A DNA stretch of 64,000 nucleotides, from contig DASSGZ010000499.1 in assembly GCA_035693165.1 (NCBI GenBank), positions 1-64,000 of the forward strand, written 5' to 3'. The stretch is from JAICKM01 sp035693165. Lineage in GTDB: Bacteria > Chloroflexota > Chloroflexia > QHBQ01 > JAICKM01. Below are positions 1 to 7,179 of this stretch, in pieces. Both the position numbers and the translations under genes were made by a program. Position 1 is the first letter of the stretch; every line of letters begins with the position of its first letter. The notes below the pieces were generated by a model. That model was not told the DNA's origin. It worked only from the letters and a program-made list of their open reading frames with translations, and did no database searches.

Positions 1-4
1 TCGG

Positions 5-92
5 TAATCAGCCGCCAACGCTCAGCTTGAACAGCTTTTCACTGCTCGCGGAGCGGTGTGAGGCATTTCGGGCGAGGGTTGGCGGCTGATTA
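5..92. repeat. Long-span inverted repeat in the pgk leader
   Basis: TAATCAGCCGCCAAC at 5-19 is repeated as its exact reverse complement at 78-92. The 58 bases between the arms could form a second hairpin. The right arm ends about 20 bases before the pgk start. It could be an mRNA structure in the pgk leader or the terminator of whatever lies upstream of the window. Confidence 0.55.
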
Positions 93-111
93 TGTTGATG
101 AGGAGCAGATC

Positions 112-1308
112 ATGGCTAAGCGTACTTTGGACGACCTCGACCTGAAGGGCAAGCGCGCCCTGGTCCGCGTCGATTTTAATGTGCCGCTGGATAAGAAGAC
201 CAATGCCATCACCGACGACACCCGCATGCGCGCGGCACTGCCGACGATCAAGGCGTTGCTCGACCGGGGCGCGGCGGTGATCCTGATGTCGCACCTGGGG
301 CGACCCAAGGGCGTCACCCCCAATCTGTCGCTGGAGCCCGTGGCCGCGCACCTGCGCGACCTGCTGCCCGGCGTGCCGGTCCACTTCGTCGCCGACAGCG
401 TGGGCGACGACGCCGAGGCGGCGGCCAAGGCCCTGAAGCCGGGCGAGGTGCTGGTGATCGAGAACCTGCGCTTCTATAAGGAGGAAGAGGCCAACGATCC
501 CGAGCATGCCCGCCGGCTGGCCGCCCTGGGCGATGTGTATGTCAACGACGCCTTCGGCAGCGCCCACCGCGCCCACGCCTCGACCGAGGGCGTGGCCCAC
601 CTGCTGCCCTCCGCGCTCGGCTTGCTGATGGAGAAGGAAGTCGGCATCATGGGCCAGGCGCTCGAATCGCCCAAGCGGCCGTTCGTCGCCGTGCTCGGCG
701 GGGCCAAGGTGAGCGACAAGATGGGCGTCATCACCAACCTGCTGACCAGGGTGGACAGCCTGGTCATCGGCGGCGGCATGGCGAACACCTTCCTGCGTGC
801 CCAGGGCTACAACATCGGCGACTCGCTGGTCGAGGCTGATCTGGTGCCCGAAGCCGAGAAGCTGTTGACCCAGGCCCGCGAGAAGGGCGTGAGCCTGCTG
901 CTGCCGCAGGACGTGGTCATCGCCGATGCCTTCTCCGCTGACGCCCATATCCGCACTGTGCCGGTGAGTGAGGTGCTCGACGGCTGGCGCATCATGGACA
1001 TCGGCCCGGACACCGCCCAGCGCTACGCCGAGACCATCGAGAAGGCGGGCACGGTCGTCTGGAACGGCCCCATGGGCGTGTTCGAGTTCGCCCCCTTCGC
1101 GGCGGGCACCCGCGCGCTGGCCGAGGCCACGGCCCGCGCCACCGATAAAGGCGCGACCACGATCATCGGCGGCGGCGACTCGGTTGCCGCGGTCGAGCAG
1201 GCGGGGGTGGCCGATCGCATCAGCCACATCTCCACCGGCGGGGGCGCGTCGCTGGAATTTCTTGAAGGACGCGTCCTGCCCGGCGTGGCCGCTATCCCGG
1301 AGCGCTAG
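112..1308 (+). CDS. pgk: Phosphoglycerate kinase
   Basis: Cytoplasmic glycolytic enzyme that transfers phosphate between 1,3-bisphosphoglycerate and ADP. The 398-residue product has the usual length and the full set of family signatures: the N-terminal VRVDFNVP segment, SHLGRPKG, GGAKVSDK at the domain hinge, GGGDSVAAVE and the C-terminal STGGGASLEFLEG. The ATG at 112 was chosen because GAGGAGCAG lies just upstream and the protein then starts MAKRTL, as family members do; an in-frame start at 58 would add an unrelated extension that crosses the inverted repeat. The next gene, tpiA, starts 2 bases after the stop, so the two glycolytic genes are almost certainly cotranscribed. Confidence 0.98.
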   Translation: MAKRTLDDLDLKGKRALVRVDFNVPLDKKTNAITDDTRMRAALPTIKALLDRGAAVILMSHLGRPKGVTPNLSLEPVAAHLRDLLPGVPVHFVADSVGDDAEAAAKALKPGEVLVIENLRFYKEEEANDPEHARRLAALGDVYVNDAFGSAHRAHASTEGVAHLLPSALGLLMEKEVGIMGQALESPKRPFVAVLGGAKVSDKMGVITNLLTRVDSLVIGGGMANTFLRAQGYNIGDSLVEADLVPEAEKLLTQAREKGVSLLLPQDVVIADAFSADAHIRTVPVSEVLDGWRIMDIGPDTAQRYAETIEKAGTVVWNGPMGVFEFAPFAAGTRALAEATARATDKGATTIIGGGDSVAAVEQAGVADRISHISTGGGASLEFLEGRVLPGVAAIPER

Positions 1309-1310
1309 CC

Positions 1311-2090
1311 ATGAGCCGCCATCGTCAGCCGATTATTGCCGGCAACTGGAAGATGAACACCACCGCCGACCAGGCGGTGATGCTGGCCGAGGACCTGCTC
1401 GACGACCTCGATGCGATCGAAGGCGTCGAAATCGTCCTCTGCCCACCGTTCGTCAGTCTGGTGCCGTTGTGGGAAATGCTCTCTGAGACCACCGTGGGCC
1501 TGGGAGCGCAAAATATGTACTGGGAGGAGAAAGGCGCCTATACGGGCGAAATCTCGCCGGTCATGCTCAAGCCGCTGTGCCGGTATGTGATCCTGGGCCA
1601 CTCCGAGCGCCGCACCTACTTCGGCGAAACGGATGAGATCGTGGCGCACAAAGTCCGCGCGGCGCTGGCCCACGGCTTGCGCCCGATTGTCTGTGTGGGC
1701 GAGGACCTGATCGAGCGCGAGGCGGGGCACGCCGCGCGAGTGCTGGCCCGCCAGATCCGGGCGGTGTTCACCGGCATGGACCCGGACCACGCGCACCAGT
1801 GCGTCGTGGCCTACGAACCTGTCTGGGCCATCGGCACGGGCCGGGCGGCGCACGGGCCCCAGGCCCAGGAGTCGATTAGCGGAATCCGCCGGCTGCTGGC
1901 CGAACTGGCTAGCCCGGACGTGGCCGACGGGATGCGCATCCAGTACGGCGGGAGCGTCACCGGGGCCAACGCCGCCGAGTTCTTCGAGCAGCCCGACATC
2001 GACGGCGCGCTGGTCGGTGGAGCCAGCCTCAAGCCCGACGACTTCGTCCGCATCTGTGCCATCGCGCAACAGGCCAAGCACGTGCGATAG
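1311..2090 (+). CDS. tpiA: Triosephosphate isomerase
   Basis: Interconverts dihydroxyacetone phosphate and glyceraldehyde-3-phosphate. At 259 residues it has the standard length and all catalytic features: the AGNWKMN start with Lys14, the electrophile His97 in LGHSERR, the base Glu169 in AYEPVWAIGTG, and the phosphate-binding YGGSV near the C-terminus. It follows pgk by 2 bases. A gapA-pgk-tpiA order is common, but any gapA would lie outside the window. Confidence 0.98.
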   Translation: MSRHRQPIIAGNWKMNTTADQAVMLAEDLLDDLDAIEGVEIVLCPPFVSLVPLWEMLSETTVGLGAQNMYWEEKGAYTGEISPVMLKPLCRYVILGHSERRTYFGETDEIVAHKVRAALAHGLRPIVCVGEDLIEREAGHAARVLARQIRAVFTGMDPDHAHQCVVAYEPVWAIGTGRAAHGPQAQESISGIRRLLAELASPDVADGMRIQYGGSVTGANAAEFFEQPDIDGALVGGASLKPDDFVRICAIAQQAKHVR

Positions 2091-2138
2091 CTATCAGCCG
2101 TCAGCCGTCAGCCGTCAGCGGTTTATGCTGACGGCTGA
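2091..2138. repeat. CAGCCGT heptamer repeats with a 12-bp hairpin after tpiA
   Basis: Heptamers of the type CAGCCGT/CAGCTAT run directly from the tpiA stop. The last copy forms a perfect stem, TCAGCCGTCAGC (2108-2119) with GCTGACGGCTGA (2127-2138), around a 7-base loop. There is no strong T-run after it. The same heptamer family recurs at 11861-11896 and, more weakly, near 14055. It may act as a terminator or mRNA 3' end, or be a dispersed repeat. Confidence 0.6.
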
Positions 2139-2238
2139 TTGCAATTATGGATTCCCTCCTCATCGGTAGGCCGGACTATCGCGTCAGCGCCACCGGATCA
2201 GTGGCTGGGCGGGATATATCGGCTGCCTGGGATACGTA

Positions 2239-2267
2239 TTGCATTTCGCCGGGGCCTCGCGTATAAT
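2239..2267 (+). promoter_or_regulatory. Sigma-70-type promoter for the recombinase-like gene
   Basis: TTGCAT (2239-2244) and a perfect TATAAT (2262-2267) are separated by 17 bases. A GGAGG ribosome site at 2276-2280 precedes the ATG at 2294, so transcription would begin with a leader of roughly 20 bases. Confidence 0.7.
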
Positions 2268-2293
2268 AAGGGCACGGAGGTCTACATAATACA

Positions 2294-3241
2294 ATGGCTG
2301 AGGCGCAAAAGCAGCAGGTCCCTTACCAGCCGCCCCTCTTCACCGTCACCGCGCGCGGCGAACTGATCCGCCCCGTGGCCGAGATCCCCGATCTCACGGC
2401 TGCGTCGTCGCTGGAGATCGCGCGGTGGTGGTATCGCCGCCACCTGGAGCAGGAGCGCCGCCCGATCAACACGATCACCTCCTATATGTATGACCTGGCC
2501 CTGCTGCAAGATTTCATCGGCCCCAAGCCGGTCGAGCGTATCACCCCGGCGGACGTGCGCCGGTTCCTGGACCTGGCGCAGAACAAGTCCACGCGCAAGC
2601 GCCGCCTGACCTCCATCGGCGGGCTGTTCCGCTACCTGATCAAGGACGAGAAGATCCTGACCGAGGACCCCAGCGACAAGTTCTTCCCCGACTTCATCCA
2701 GTTGAAGACGCCGCAGGTGCTGTTCCCCGACGAACAGGACCGCCTGCTGGACGCGGCGAAGGCCGAGAACCTGCGCACCTATCTGATCGTCCGGCTGCTG
2801 CTCAAGCTGGGCCTCACCCGCGCCGAGTTGCTCGCGCTCAAGGTCGACCACATCGACATGAGCGACGCCGACCACCCGCTGGTCTATATCTTTTACGAGG
2901 ATGTGCGCTGGCAGCCGAAAGAGCGCAAGCTGGCCGCCACCGCCGAGTTCGGCGAGGCGTTCCGCAGGTTCGTACTGGAGTACAAGCCCGAGCGGCGGCT
3001 GTTCGAGATGATGCCCCAGTCGGTGAACAAACTGGTCGACCGCGTGGCCGCCGACGCCGGCATCACCAAGCGCGTCACGCCCCAGTCCCTGCGCGACACC
3101 TTTGCCGTCGAGCAGGCCAAGAACGGGGCGACCGAGACCAAACTTCTGCAGATCCTGGGGTTGGCGCCGGATAGCCGCAACCGGCGCAGCGTGCAGCGCT
3201 ACACCAAACTGGCCCAGCCACCCGTCGCCGGAGTCGAGTAA
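2294..3241 (+). CDS. Tyrosine recombinase-like protein with an altered active site
   Basis: The 315-residue protein has the two-part layout of XerC/phage integrases: an N-terminal helical core-binding domain (about 38-125) and a C-terminal catalytic domain (about 140-305). Arg176 in GLTRAEL, lysines 209/212 in the beta-hairpin, Arg267 and the nucleophile Tyr303 in QRYTK are in place. The family HxxR box reads QSLR, with Gln264 where His is usual, and the second His position is Leu290 (ILGL). Two of the usual catalytic residues are therefore missing, so the protein may bind DNA without recombining it, or be a diverged active lineage. It has its own promoter, and the next gene follows after 25 bases. 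Confidence 0.75.
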   Translation: MAEAQKQQVPYQPPLFTVTARGELIRPVAEIPDLTAASSLEIARWWYRRHLEQERRPINTITSYMYDLALLQDFIGPKPVERITPADVRRFLDLAQNKSTRKRRLTSIGGLFRYLIKDEKILTEDPSDKFFPDFIQLKTPQVLFPDEQDRLLDAAKAENLRTYLIVRLLLKLGLTRAELLALKVDHIDMSDADHPLVYIFYEDVRWQPKERKLAATAEFGEAFRRFVLEYKPERRLFEMMPQSVNKLVDRVAADAGITKRVTPQSLRDTFAVEQAKNGATETKLLQILGLAPDSRNRRSVQRYTKLAQPPVAGVE

Positions 3242-3266
3242 CCCCCCTTGCCGCGCGAGACCCACC

Positions 3267-3692
3267 ATGCATTACAACTCCATCGATCATTTCCTGACCG
3301 TCCATGAGCCGGACATCGCGACGCTGATCGAGGACGCCGAGCGCGTCACCGGCGGCCATTATTCCGCCATGGCGCCCGAACAACTGCACCAGACCGCGCA
3401 ATCCGATGCCCACGAGTTGATCGCGGGCTTGCGGGCCGCCCACGTGGACCGCACGACCATCCAGGAAACTGCCCGCGAGACGGAGACGCAGGGCATCGCC
3501 CTGGACGACCTGACGCGCATGAGCCTCGAAATCGAGCGCCGGTTCATCTCCTATGTCCAGGCGGAACTGGCCGAGCAACCCGAGTTCGCCGCCGACCTGG
3601 TGCGCCGGTGCCGCCATATCACTGCCGGCTACCGCAGTAATATCACCACCGTCAAGTTGGATCGCGCCCTGGGCCGCTTAAAGCACCCCTGA
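3267..3692 (+). CDS. Small helical protein, possibly RsbRD-N-like sensor domain
   Basis: The 141-residue protein is predicted to be almost wholly helical, with no signal peptide or membrane segment. Its pattern (a long first helix, a central ETQGIALDDLTRMSLEIER stretch, then helices rich in charged residues) resembles the N-terminal RsbR/RsbT co-antagonist domain family, but I cannot confirm this from sequence alone. The start at 3267 gives a clean N-terminus right after the recombinase-like gene; an earlier in-frame start would overlap that gene heavily. It probably shares the recombinase promoter. Confidence 0.5.
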   Translation: MHYNSIDHFLTVHEPDIATLIEDAERVTGGHYSAMAPEQLHQTAQSDAHELIAGLRAAHVDRTTIQETARETETQGIALDDLTRMSLEIERRFISYVQAELAEQPEFAADLVRRCRHITAGYRSNITTVKLDRALGRLKHP

Positions 3693-3799
3693 CCCGGATC
3701 GTACTGCGAACAACCTCGCGCATCCGCCACGCCCACCCGGCGGCATAGCGGTTGCTTGCATGGCTGTGACTTTTGCTCTGAAAGGATTACCCGCACCCT

Positions 3800-4306
3800 A
3801 TGTTCACGCCCGCAACCGCGGCGGACAGCACGACCATTCACCTGCGCGTGCGCTACGCCGAAACCGACGCTATGGGCATCGTCCACCACAGCCGCTACCT
3901 GCCCTGGCTGGAGATGGCGCGCACCGAGTTCATGCGCGAGCGCGGTTACACCTACCGCGAACTGGAACAGGTGGGCGTGCAGCTTGCCGTGATCGAGGTC
4001 CAGGCCCGCTATCGCGCGCCCGCCGTCTATGACGACCCGATTGCCGTCACGGCGCGGCTGGCCGAGTTCGGGCGGGTCAAATTGCGCTTTGAGTACCGGG
4101 TGTATAATGAAGCGACCGGCCGCCTGCTGATGGAGGCCGAAACCCTGCATGCATTTGTCGGCCGCAACGGCCAACCCGTCCGCATGGCCAGCCAGTATCC
4201 GGAAATCTGGCAGCGACTCCAGGCAATCGTGAGCGAGGTGCGGCGCGGCGAAGGAGGAACAGACGATGGCACTGCGTCCGCAGGCGGCGACCCCGCCCGC
4301 GACTAA
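3800..4306 (+). CDS. YbgC-type acyl-CoA thioesterase (hotdog fold)
   Basis: Likely hydrolyses an acyl-CoA thioester in the cytoplasm. The N-terminal half carries the 4HBT/YbgC signature: RYAETDAMGIVHHSRYLPWLE, with the catalytic Asp of the ETDxxGxVHH box, followed by the hotdog helix EMARTEFMRERG. It has 168 residues, slightly longer than the 130-150 usual because of an Asp/Gly-rich tail. That tail is read in the overlap with the next gene (41 bases), so the two are translationally linked. An AAAGGA site lies about 13 bases before the ATG. Confidence 0.85.
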   Translation: MFTPATAADSTTIHLRVRYAETDAMGIVHHSRYLPWLEMARTEFMRERGYTYRELEQVGVQLAVIEVQARYRAPAVYDDPIAVTARLAEFGRVKLRFEYRVYNEATGRLLMEAETLHAFVGRNGQPVRMASQYPEIWQRLQAIVSEVRRGEGGTDDGTASAGGDPARD

Positions 4307-5894
4307 CGGCACCGGGAACGGCGCGCACCCGGCGGAACTGGTTTCTTATGATCCGGCGACCGGCGCGGAGTTGGGACGCGTCCCGATCCGCACCGGCGCG
4401 GAAGTGCGGGCGGCGGTGGCCCGCGCCCGCGCCGCGCAACCGGCCTGGGCCGCCCAGCCCCTGGCCGTCCGGCTCGACTACCTGCGCCGCATCCGCGCCG
4501 TGCTGGCCGAGCACGCCGACGAACTGAGCGAACTCACGGCGCGGGAGATGGGCAAACACCCCACCGAGGCGTTGCTGGGCGACACCTTATTCAGCCTGAC
4601 CCACCTGGACTACGTGATCGCGATGGCGCCCCGGCTGCTGCGGCCCCGCCGCGTGCGCCACGGTATCGTCTTCGCCACACGCTACGCCCAGGTCGTGCTC
4701 GACCCCCGCGGCGTCATCGGCATCATCTCGCCCTACAACTACCCGGTGCTGATGACGGCCAACTCACTCTTTATGGCGCTGGCCGCGGGCAACGTGGTGG
4801 TCGCCAAGCCCTCGGAGCATACCCCGCTGACGGTGCTGAAGCTGGCCGAGATCTGCCACACCGCCGGGCTGCCCGCCGACGTATTCCAGGTACTGACCGG
4901 CGACCATACCACGGGCGCGGCCCTGGTGGACAGCGACATCGACGGGTTGGTCTTTGTCGGCGGCACCGCTGCCGGGCGCAAGATCGCCGCCGCCGCGGGC
5001 GCGCGCCTGCTGCCGGTGACGATGGAACTGGGCGGCAACAACGCCATGATCGTGCTCGAAGACGCCGACCTGCAAATGGCGGCGCGGGCGGCGATCTGGG
5101 GCGGCTTTGTCACCAGCGGCCAGGTCTGCGGGCGGGCCGGGCGCGTGCTGGTGGCCGCGCCGGTGGCCGGGCGTTTCCTGGCCGCCGTCACCCGCGAAGC
5201 CGAGCAGGTGCGGCACGCCACGCAGGTGGCGGAGGGCGTGGATATGGGGCCGCTGACCACCGCCGTGAGCCTGGCCCATGTGCGCATGGCCGTCGGGGAA
5301 GCGCTGGAGGGCGGCGCGCGCCTGGTGGCGGGGAGCCTCCCCCTGCCCGGCAGCACCCCCGGCCCCGCGCTCTACCCGCCAACGGTGCTGGCGGATGTCA
5401 CGCCCGCAATGCGCGTAATGCGTGAGGAAATCTTCGGCCCGGTCGTCTGCGTCTATGCCGTGGCCGATGCCGCCGAAGCTGTGCGCGTAGCGAACGATTC
5501 GCCCTACAGCCTGACGGCCAGCGTCTGGAGCCGCGACCGGCGGCGGGCCTGGCGCATCGCCCGGCAGGTGCGCGCCGGGTCGGTGCTGATCAACGAGCAC
5601 CTGGCCCCCGCGCTGGCCGCCGAAAGCCCCTGGGGCGGCATGGGCGGCGCCAGCGGCTACGGGCGCATCGGCGGGCCGCTGGGCCTGCTCAGCCTCACCA
5701 ACCCCAAGTATATCAGCTACGACCGGCTGCCGGTGCGCCGCTATCCGTGGTGGTTCCCCTACACGCCGCGCACCCACGAACTGGGCCGCACCCTGGTCGC
5801 GCTGCTCTATGGCCGCACCCTCGGCATCCGCCTGGCCGCCGTGCGCGCCCTCCTGGCGGATCTGCCGGGCCTCGTGCGCATGTTCCGGGGCTAA
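4266..5894 (+). CDS. Aldehyde dehydrogenase family protein
   Basis: NAD(P)-dependent oxidation of an aldehyde to an acid; the substrate cannot be told. The 542-residue protein has the cofactor-domain IISPYNYP motif, KPSEHTPL, the Rossmann-type FVGGTAAGRKI, the catalytic Glu254 in MELGGNN and the nucleophile Cys288 in SGQVCGRAGR. The C-terminal EEIFGPV and the late VRAGSVLINEH segments are also present. About 40 extra residues follow the usual end, partly hydrophobic (TLVALLYGRTLGIRLAAV), reminiscent of membrane-associated fatty-aldehyde dehydrogenases. The start is fixed by AAGGAGG 10 bases upstream, inside the thioesterase gene. Confidence 0.92.
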   Translation: MALRPQAATPPATNGTGNGAHPAELVSYDPATGAELGRVPIRTGAEVRAAVARARAAQPAWAAQPLAVRLDYLRRIRAVLAEHADELSELTAREMGKHPTEALLGDTLFSLTHLDYVIAMAPRLLRPRRVRHGIVFATRYAQVVLDPRGVIGIISPYNYPVLMTANSLFMALAAGNVVVAKPSEHTPLTVLKLAEICHTAGLPADVFQVLTGDHTTGAALVDSDIDGLVFVGGTAAGRKIAAAAGARLLPVTMELGGNNAMIVLEDADLQMAARAAIWGGFVTSGQVCGRAGRVLVAAPVAGRFLAAVTREAEQVRHATQVAEGVDMGPLTTAVSLAHVRMAVGEALEGGARLVAGSLPLPGSTPGPALYPPTVLADVTPAMRVMREEIFGPVVCVYAVADAAEAVRVANDSPYSLTASVWSRDRRRAWRIARQVRAGSVLINEHLAPALAAESPWGGMGGASGYGRIGGPLGLLSLTNPKYISYDRLPVRRYPWWFPYTPRTHELGRTLVALLYGRTLGIRLAAVRALLADLPGLVRMFRG

Positions 5895-5932
5895 GCATCA
5901 GCGTGTTGTGAACACGATATTTATTTCACCGC

Positions 5933-5995
5933 GAAGGAACGAAGGACGCGAAGATCATTGGTATCAATTGTGTTCTTCGCATTCTTCGTTGCTTC
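5933..5995. repeat. Imperfect GCGAAG-type inverted repeat
   Basis: The 22-base arm at 5933-5954 pairs with 5974-5995 at 19 of 22 positions around a 19-base centre. The arms are built of GAAGGA/GCGAAGA units. Such GCGAAGG palindromes are frequent intergenic repeats in GC-rich genomes; that statement is from general knowledge, not shown here. Confidence 0.6.
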
Positions 5996-6000
5996 CCTGA

Positions 6001-6149
6001 AAGTGGGGAAGAAGGGTAGCCAGGGGCTTGTCTAGCGAGCGCAGCGAAGAATCTCGTCTCGTGCGGGTCCACGCCGCGACTCTGCGCGGCGCTCCGAGGG
6101 CCAAGCCGCCTTTCATGCCCCCAGTGTCCCACCGGGACACTCCCCACTT
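6001..6149. repeat. Possible MITE-like element with 9-bp inverted ends
   Basis: AAGTGGGGA at 6001-6009 is the exact reverse complement of TCCCCACTT at 6141-6149. An inner perfect hairpin, AGTGTCCC/GGGACACT (6123-6141), lies next to the right end. No coding sequence and no clear target duplication are visible, so the mobile-element reading is tentative. Confidence 0.3.
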
Positions 6150-6197
6150 CGTGGTGCGTTTTAGTTGAAAATCGGGAGGTGTCGCAAAACGCTTACT

Positions 6198-6812
6198 ATG
6201 GAATTTATAACGTATCTTAATTTACTGATCGTACTTCTTTTTGGTTTGATTTGGATCGGTATCATGACGTTTCTTCGGTTGAAGGGACAGAAGAGTTTCG
6301 TATATTTGACATTCTTCACAATATTCTACGCCTACATAATTGAGGTGCTGGATTACACATTAATTCAGTTTCAATCTTTGCTTCTTCTAAAATATTTTAA
6401 GCCAGGTCTTATCTTGCAAGGACAAGCGGCTGGGAAAAGCTTGAATCTGATTCCGCTCATCACGCTCACTCCAGGGGATATCCAGACCTCGCTGCTCAAC
6501 ATTCTGCTGCTGATTCCTTTCGGGTTCGGGCTGCCGTTCATTACGGATTTTCGCATGAAAAGAGTAGTCGTTATGGGCGGACTAGTTAGTATTGGTATCG
6601 AGCTTCTGCAACTGATGTCGGGATTAGTGGCAAGAATTACATTTCGGGTCGCCGACATCAATGATGTGATCTTCAATACGCTGGGCGTCTTAATCGGTTA
6701 TATGCTATTTGTTGGATTCGTGCGCGTATATAGGCATCTATCTCGAAATTGGAAGATAGCAGCGAATCCGATCTTGCGATATATAGCTCTGCGGCCGCAG
6801 ATAGATAAGTGA
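6198..6812 (+). CDS. VanZ-like membrane protein
   Basis: A 204-residue integral membrane protein with about five hydrophobic segments and the VanZ-family core: an NLIPL motif, then SLLNILLLIPFGFGLPFI, an IELLQ segment and the DINDVIFNTLG motif. In the family these proteins sit in the membrane and some are linked to glycopeptide resistance; the role here is unknown. The ATG at 6198 gives a typical N-terminus; the TTG at 6165 would add an unlikely basic extension before the GGGAGG site. Base composition is clearly more AT-rich than all neighbours (many ATT, AAA, TTT codons), and it abuts a transposase remnant, so horizontal acquisition is likely. Confidence 0.85.
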   Translation: MEFITYLNLLIVLLFGLIWIGIMTFLRLKGQKSFVYLTFFTIFYAYIIEVLDYTLIQFQSLLLLKYFKPGLILQGQAAGKSLNLIPLITLTPGDIQTSLLNILLLIPFGFGLPFITDFRMKRVVVMGGLVSIGIELLQLMSGLVARITFRVADINDVIFNTLGVLIGYMLFVGFVRVYRHLSRNWKIAANPILRYIALRPQIDK

Positions 6813-7009
6813 AGCACCCCAGGTGGACAGGATACGTGTTCGAGCCGGACGGCCTGGACCAGTATGAAGTCCGGCGCTGGGAGGGCTGGTATCGGCACAT
6901 CACGCTAGCGATGCCGGCGCAAGCCTATTTGGTGGTGACCCGCGAGGCTGCCGCCGCCGAGCGGGAAAAAGGGGACCCGAAATCGGGCAGCAGGGAGGTC
7001 CGCCAATAG
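6809..7009 (+). pseudogene. Transposase remnant, IS701-like
   Basis: The reading frame gives LDQYEVRRWEGWYRHITLAM followed by AQAYLVVTREAAA, which matches the conserved late segment of IS701-type DDE transposases. Only about 55 recognisable residues remain: the catalytic Asp residues and the N-terminus are gone and no terminal repeats are seen. It overlaps the VanZ stop codon. It marks an old insertion and is consistent with the foreign composition just upstream. Confidence 0.65.
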
Positions 7010-7081
7010 GAATGGCTGCCAGGCTCAAAGCGGGGCACGATCGCGATGGCGAAGCGGCGGTAGCGCAGCAGCGATCCGTTT

Positions 7082-7090
7082 TGGTATAAT
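7082..7090 (+). promoter_or_regulatory. Extended -10 promoter for the radical SAM gene
   Basis: TGG followed directly by a perfect TATAAT (7085-7090) forms an extended -10 element. No good -35 is present 17 bases upstream. The ATG at 7180 lies about 90 bases downstream, behind an AGGAG site near 7160. Confidence 0.5.
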
Positions 7091-7179
7091 ACTATGTTAC
7101 GAACATGAAATGAGTTGACTAATCAAGTAATCGGCCCGCGCAAGCAGGGGCCGCAGCACAGGAGCAACACCACCACTTT

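Larger units (their letters stand above)
5895..6197. other. Non-coding stretch with palindromic repeats
   Basis: No gene is supported here. It contains a small hairpin (GTGTT/AACAC) after the aldehyde dehydrogenase stop, an imperfect 22-bp inverted repeat (5933-5995), an element bounded by short inverted ends (6001-6149), and the ribosome site of the VanZ-like gene (GGGAGG, about 6174-6179). Confidence 0.6.

Noticed and set aside
22..1227. A 401-residue minus-strand open frame opposite pgk, and many similar long frames opposite other genes (for example 30464-31990 and 17629-19242)
   Set aside because: They are frame shadows of GC-rich coding sequence. Their translations are His/Gln/Ala/Arg-rich without domains, and the sense strand encodes clear families.
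2091..2138. CRISPR-like array
   Set aside because: Repeats are 7 bases without spacers. No cas gene is present, and no spacer-repeat pattern occurs anywhere in the window.
2294..3241. Integrated prophage or integrative element around the recombinase-like gene
   Set aside because: No att repeats, tRNA target, phage structural genes or composition shift occur next to it, and the active site is degenerate.
7010..7179. A tRNA or further transposase sequence after the IS701-like scar
   Set aside because: No cloverleaf or T-loop motif was seen and no frame continues the transposase match; only a -10 element is supported.
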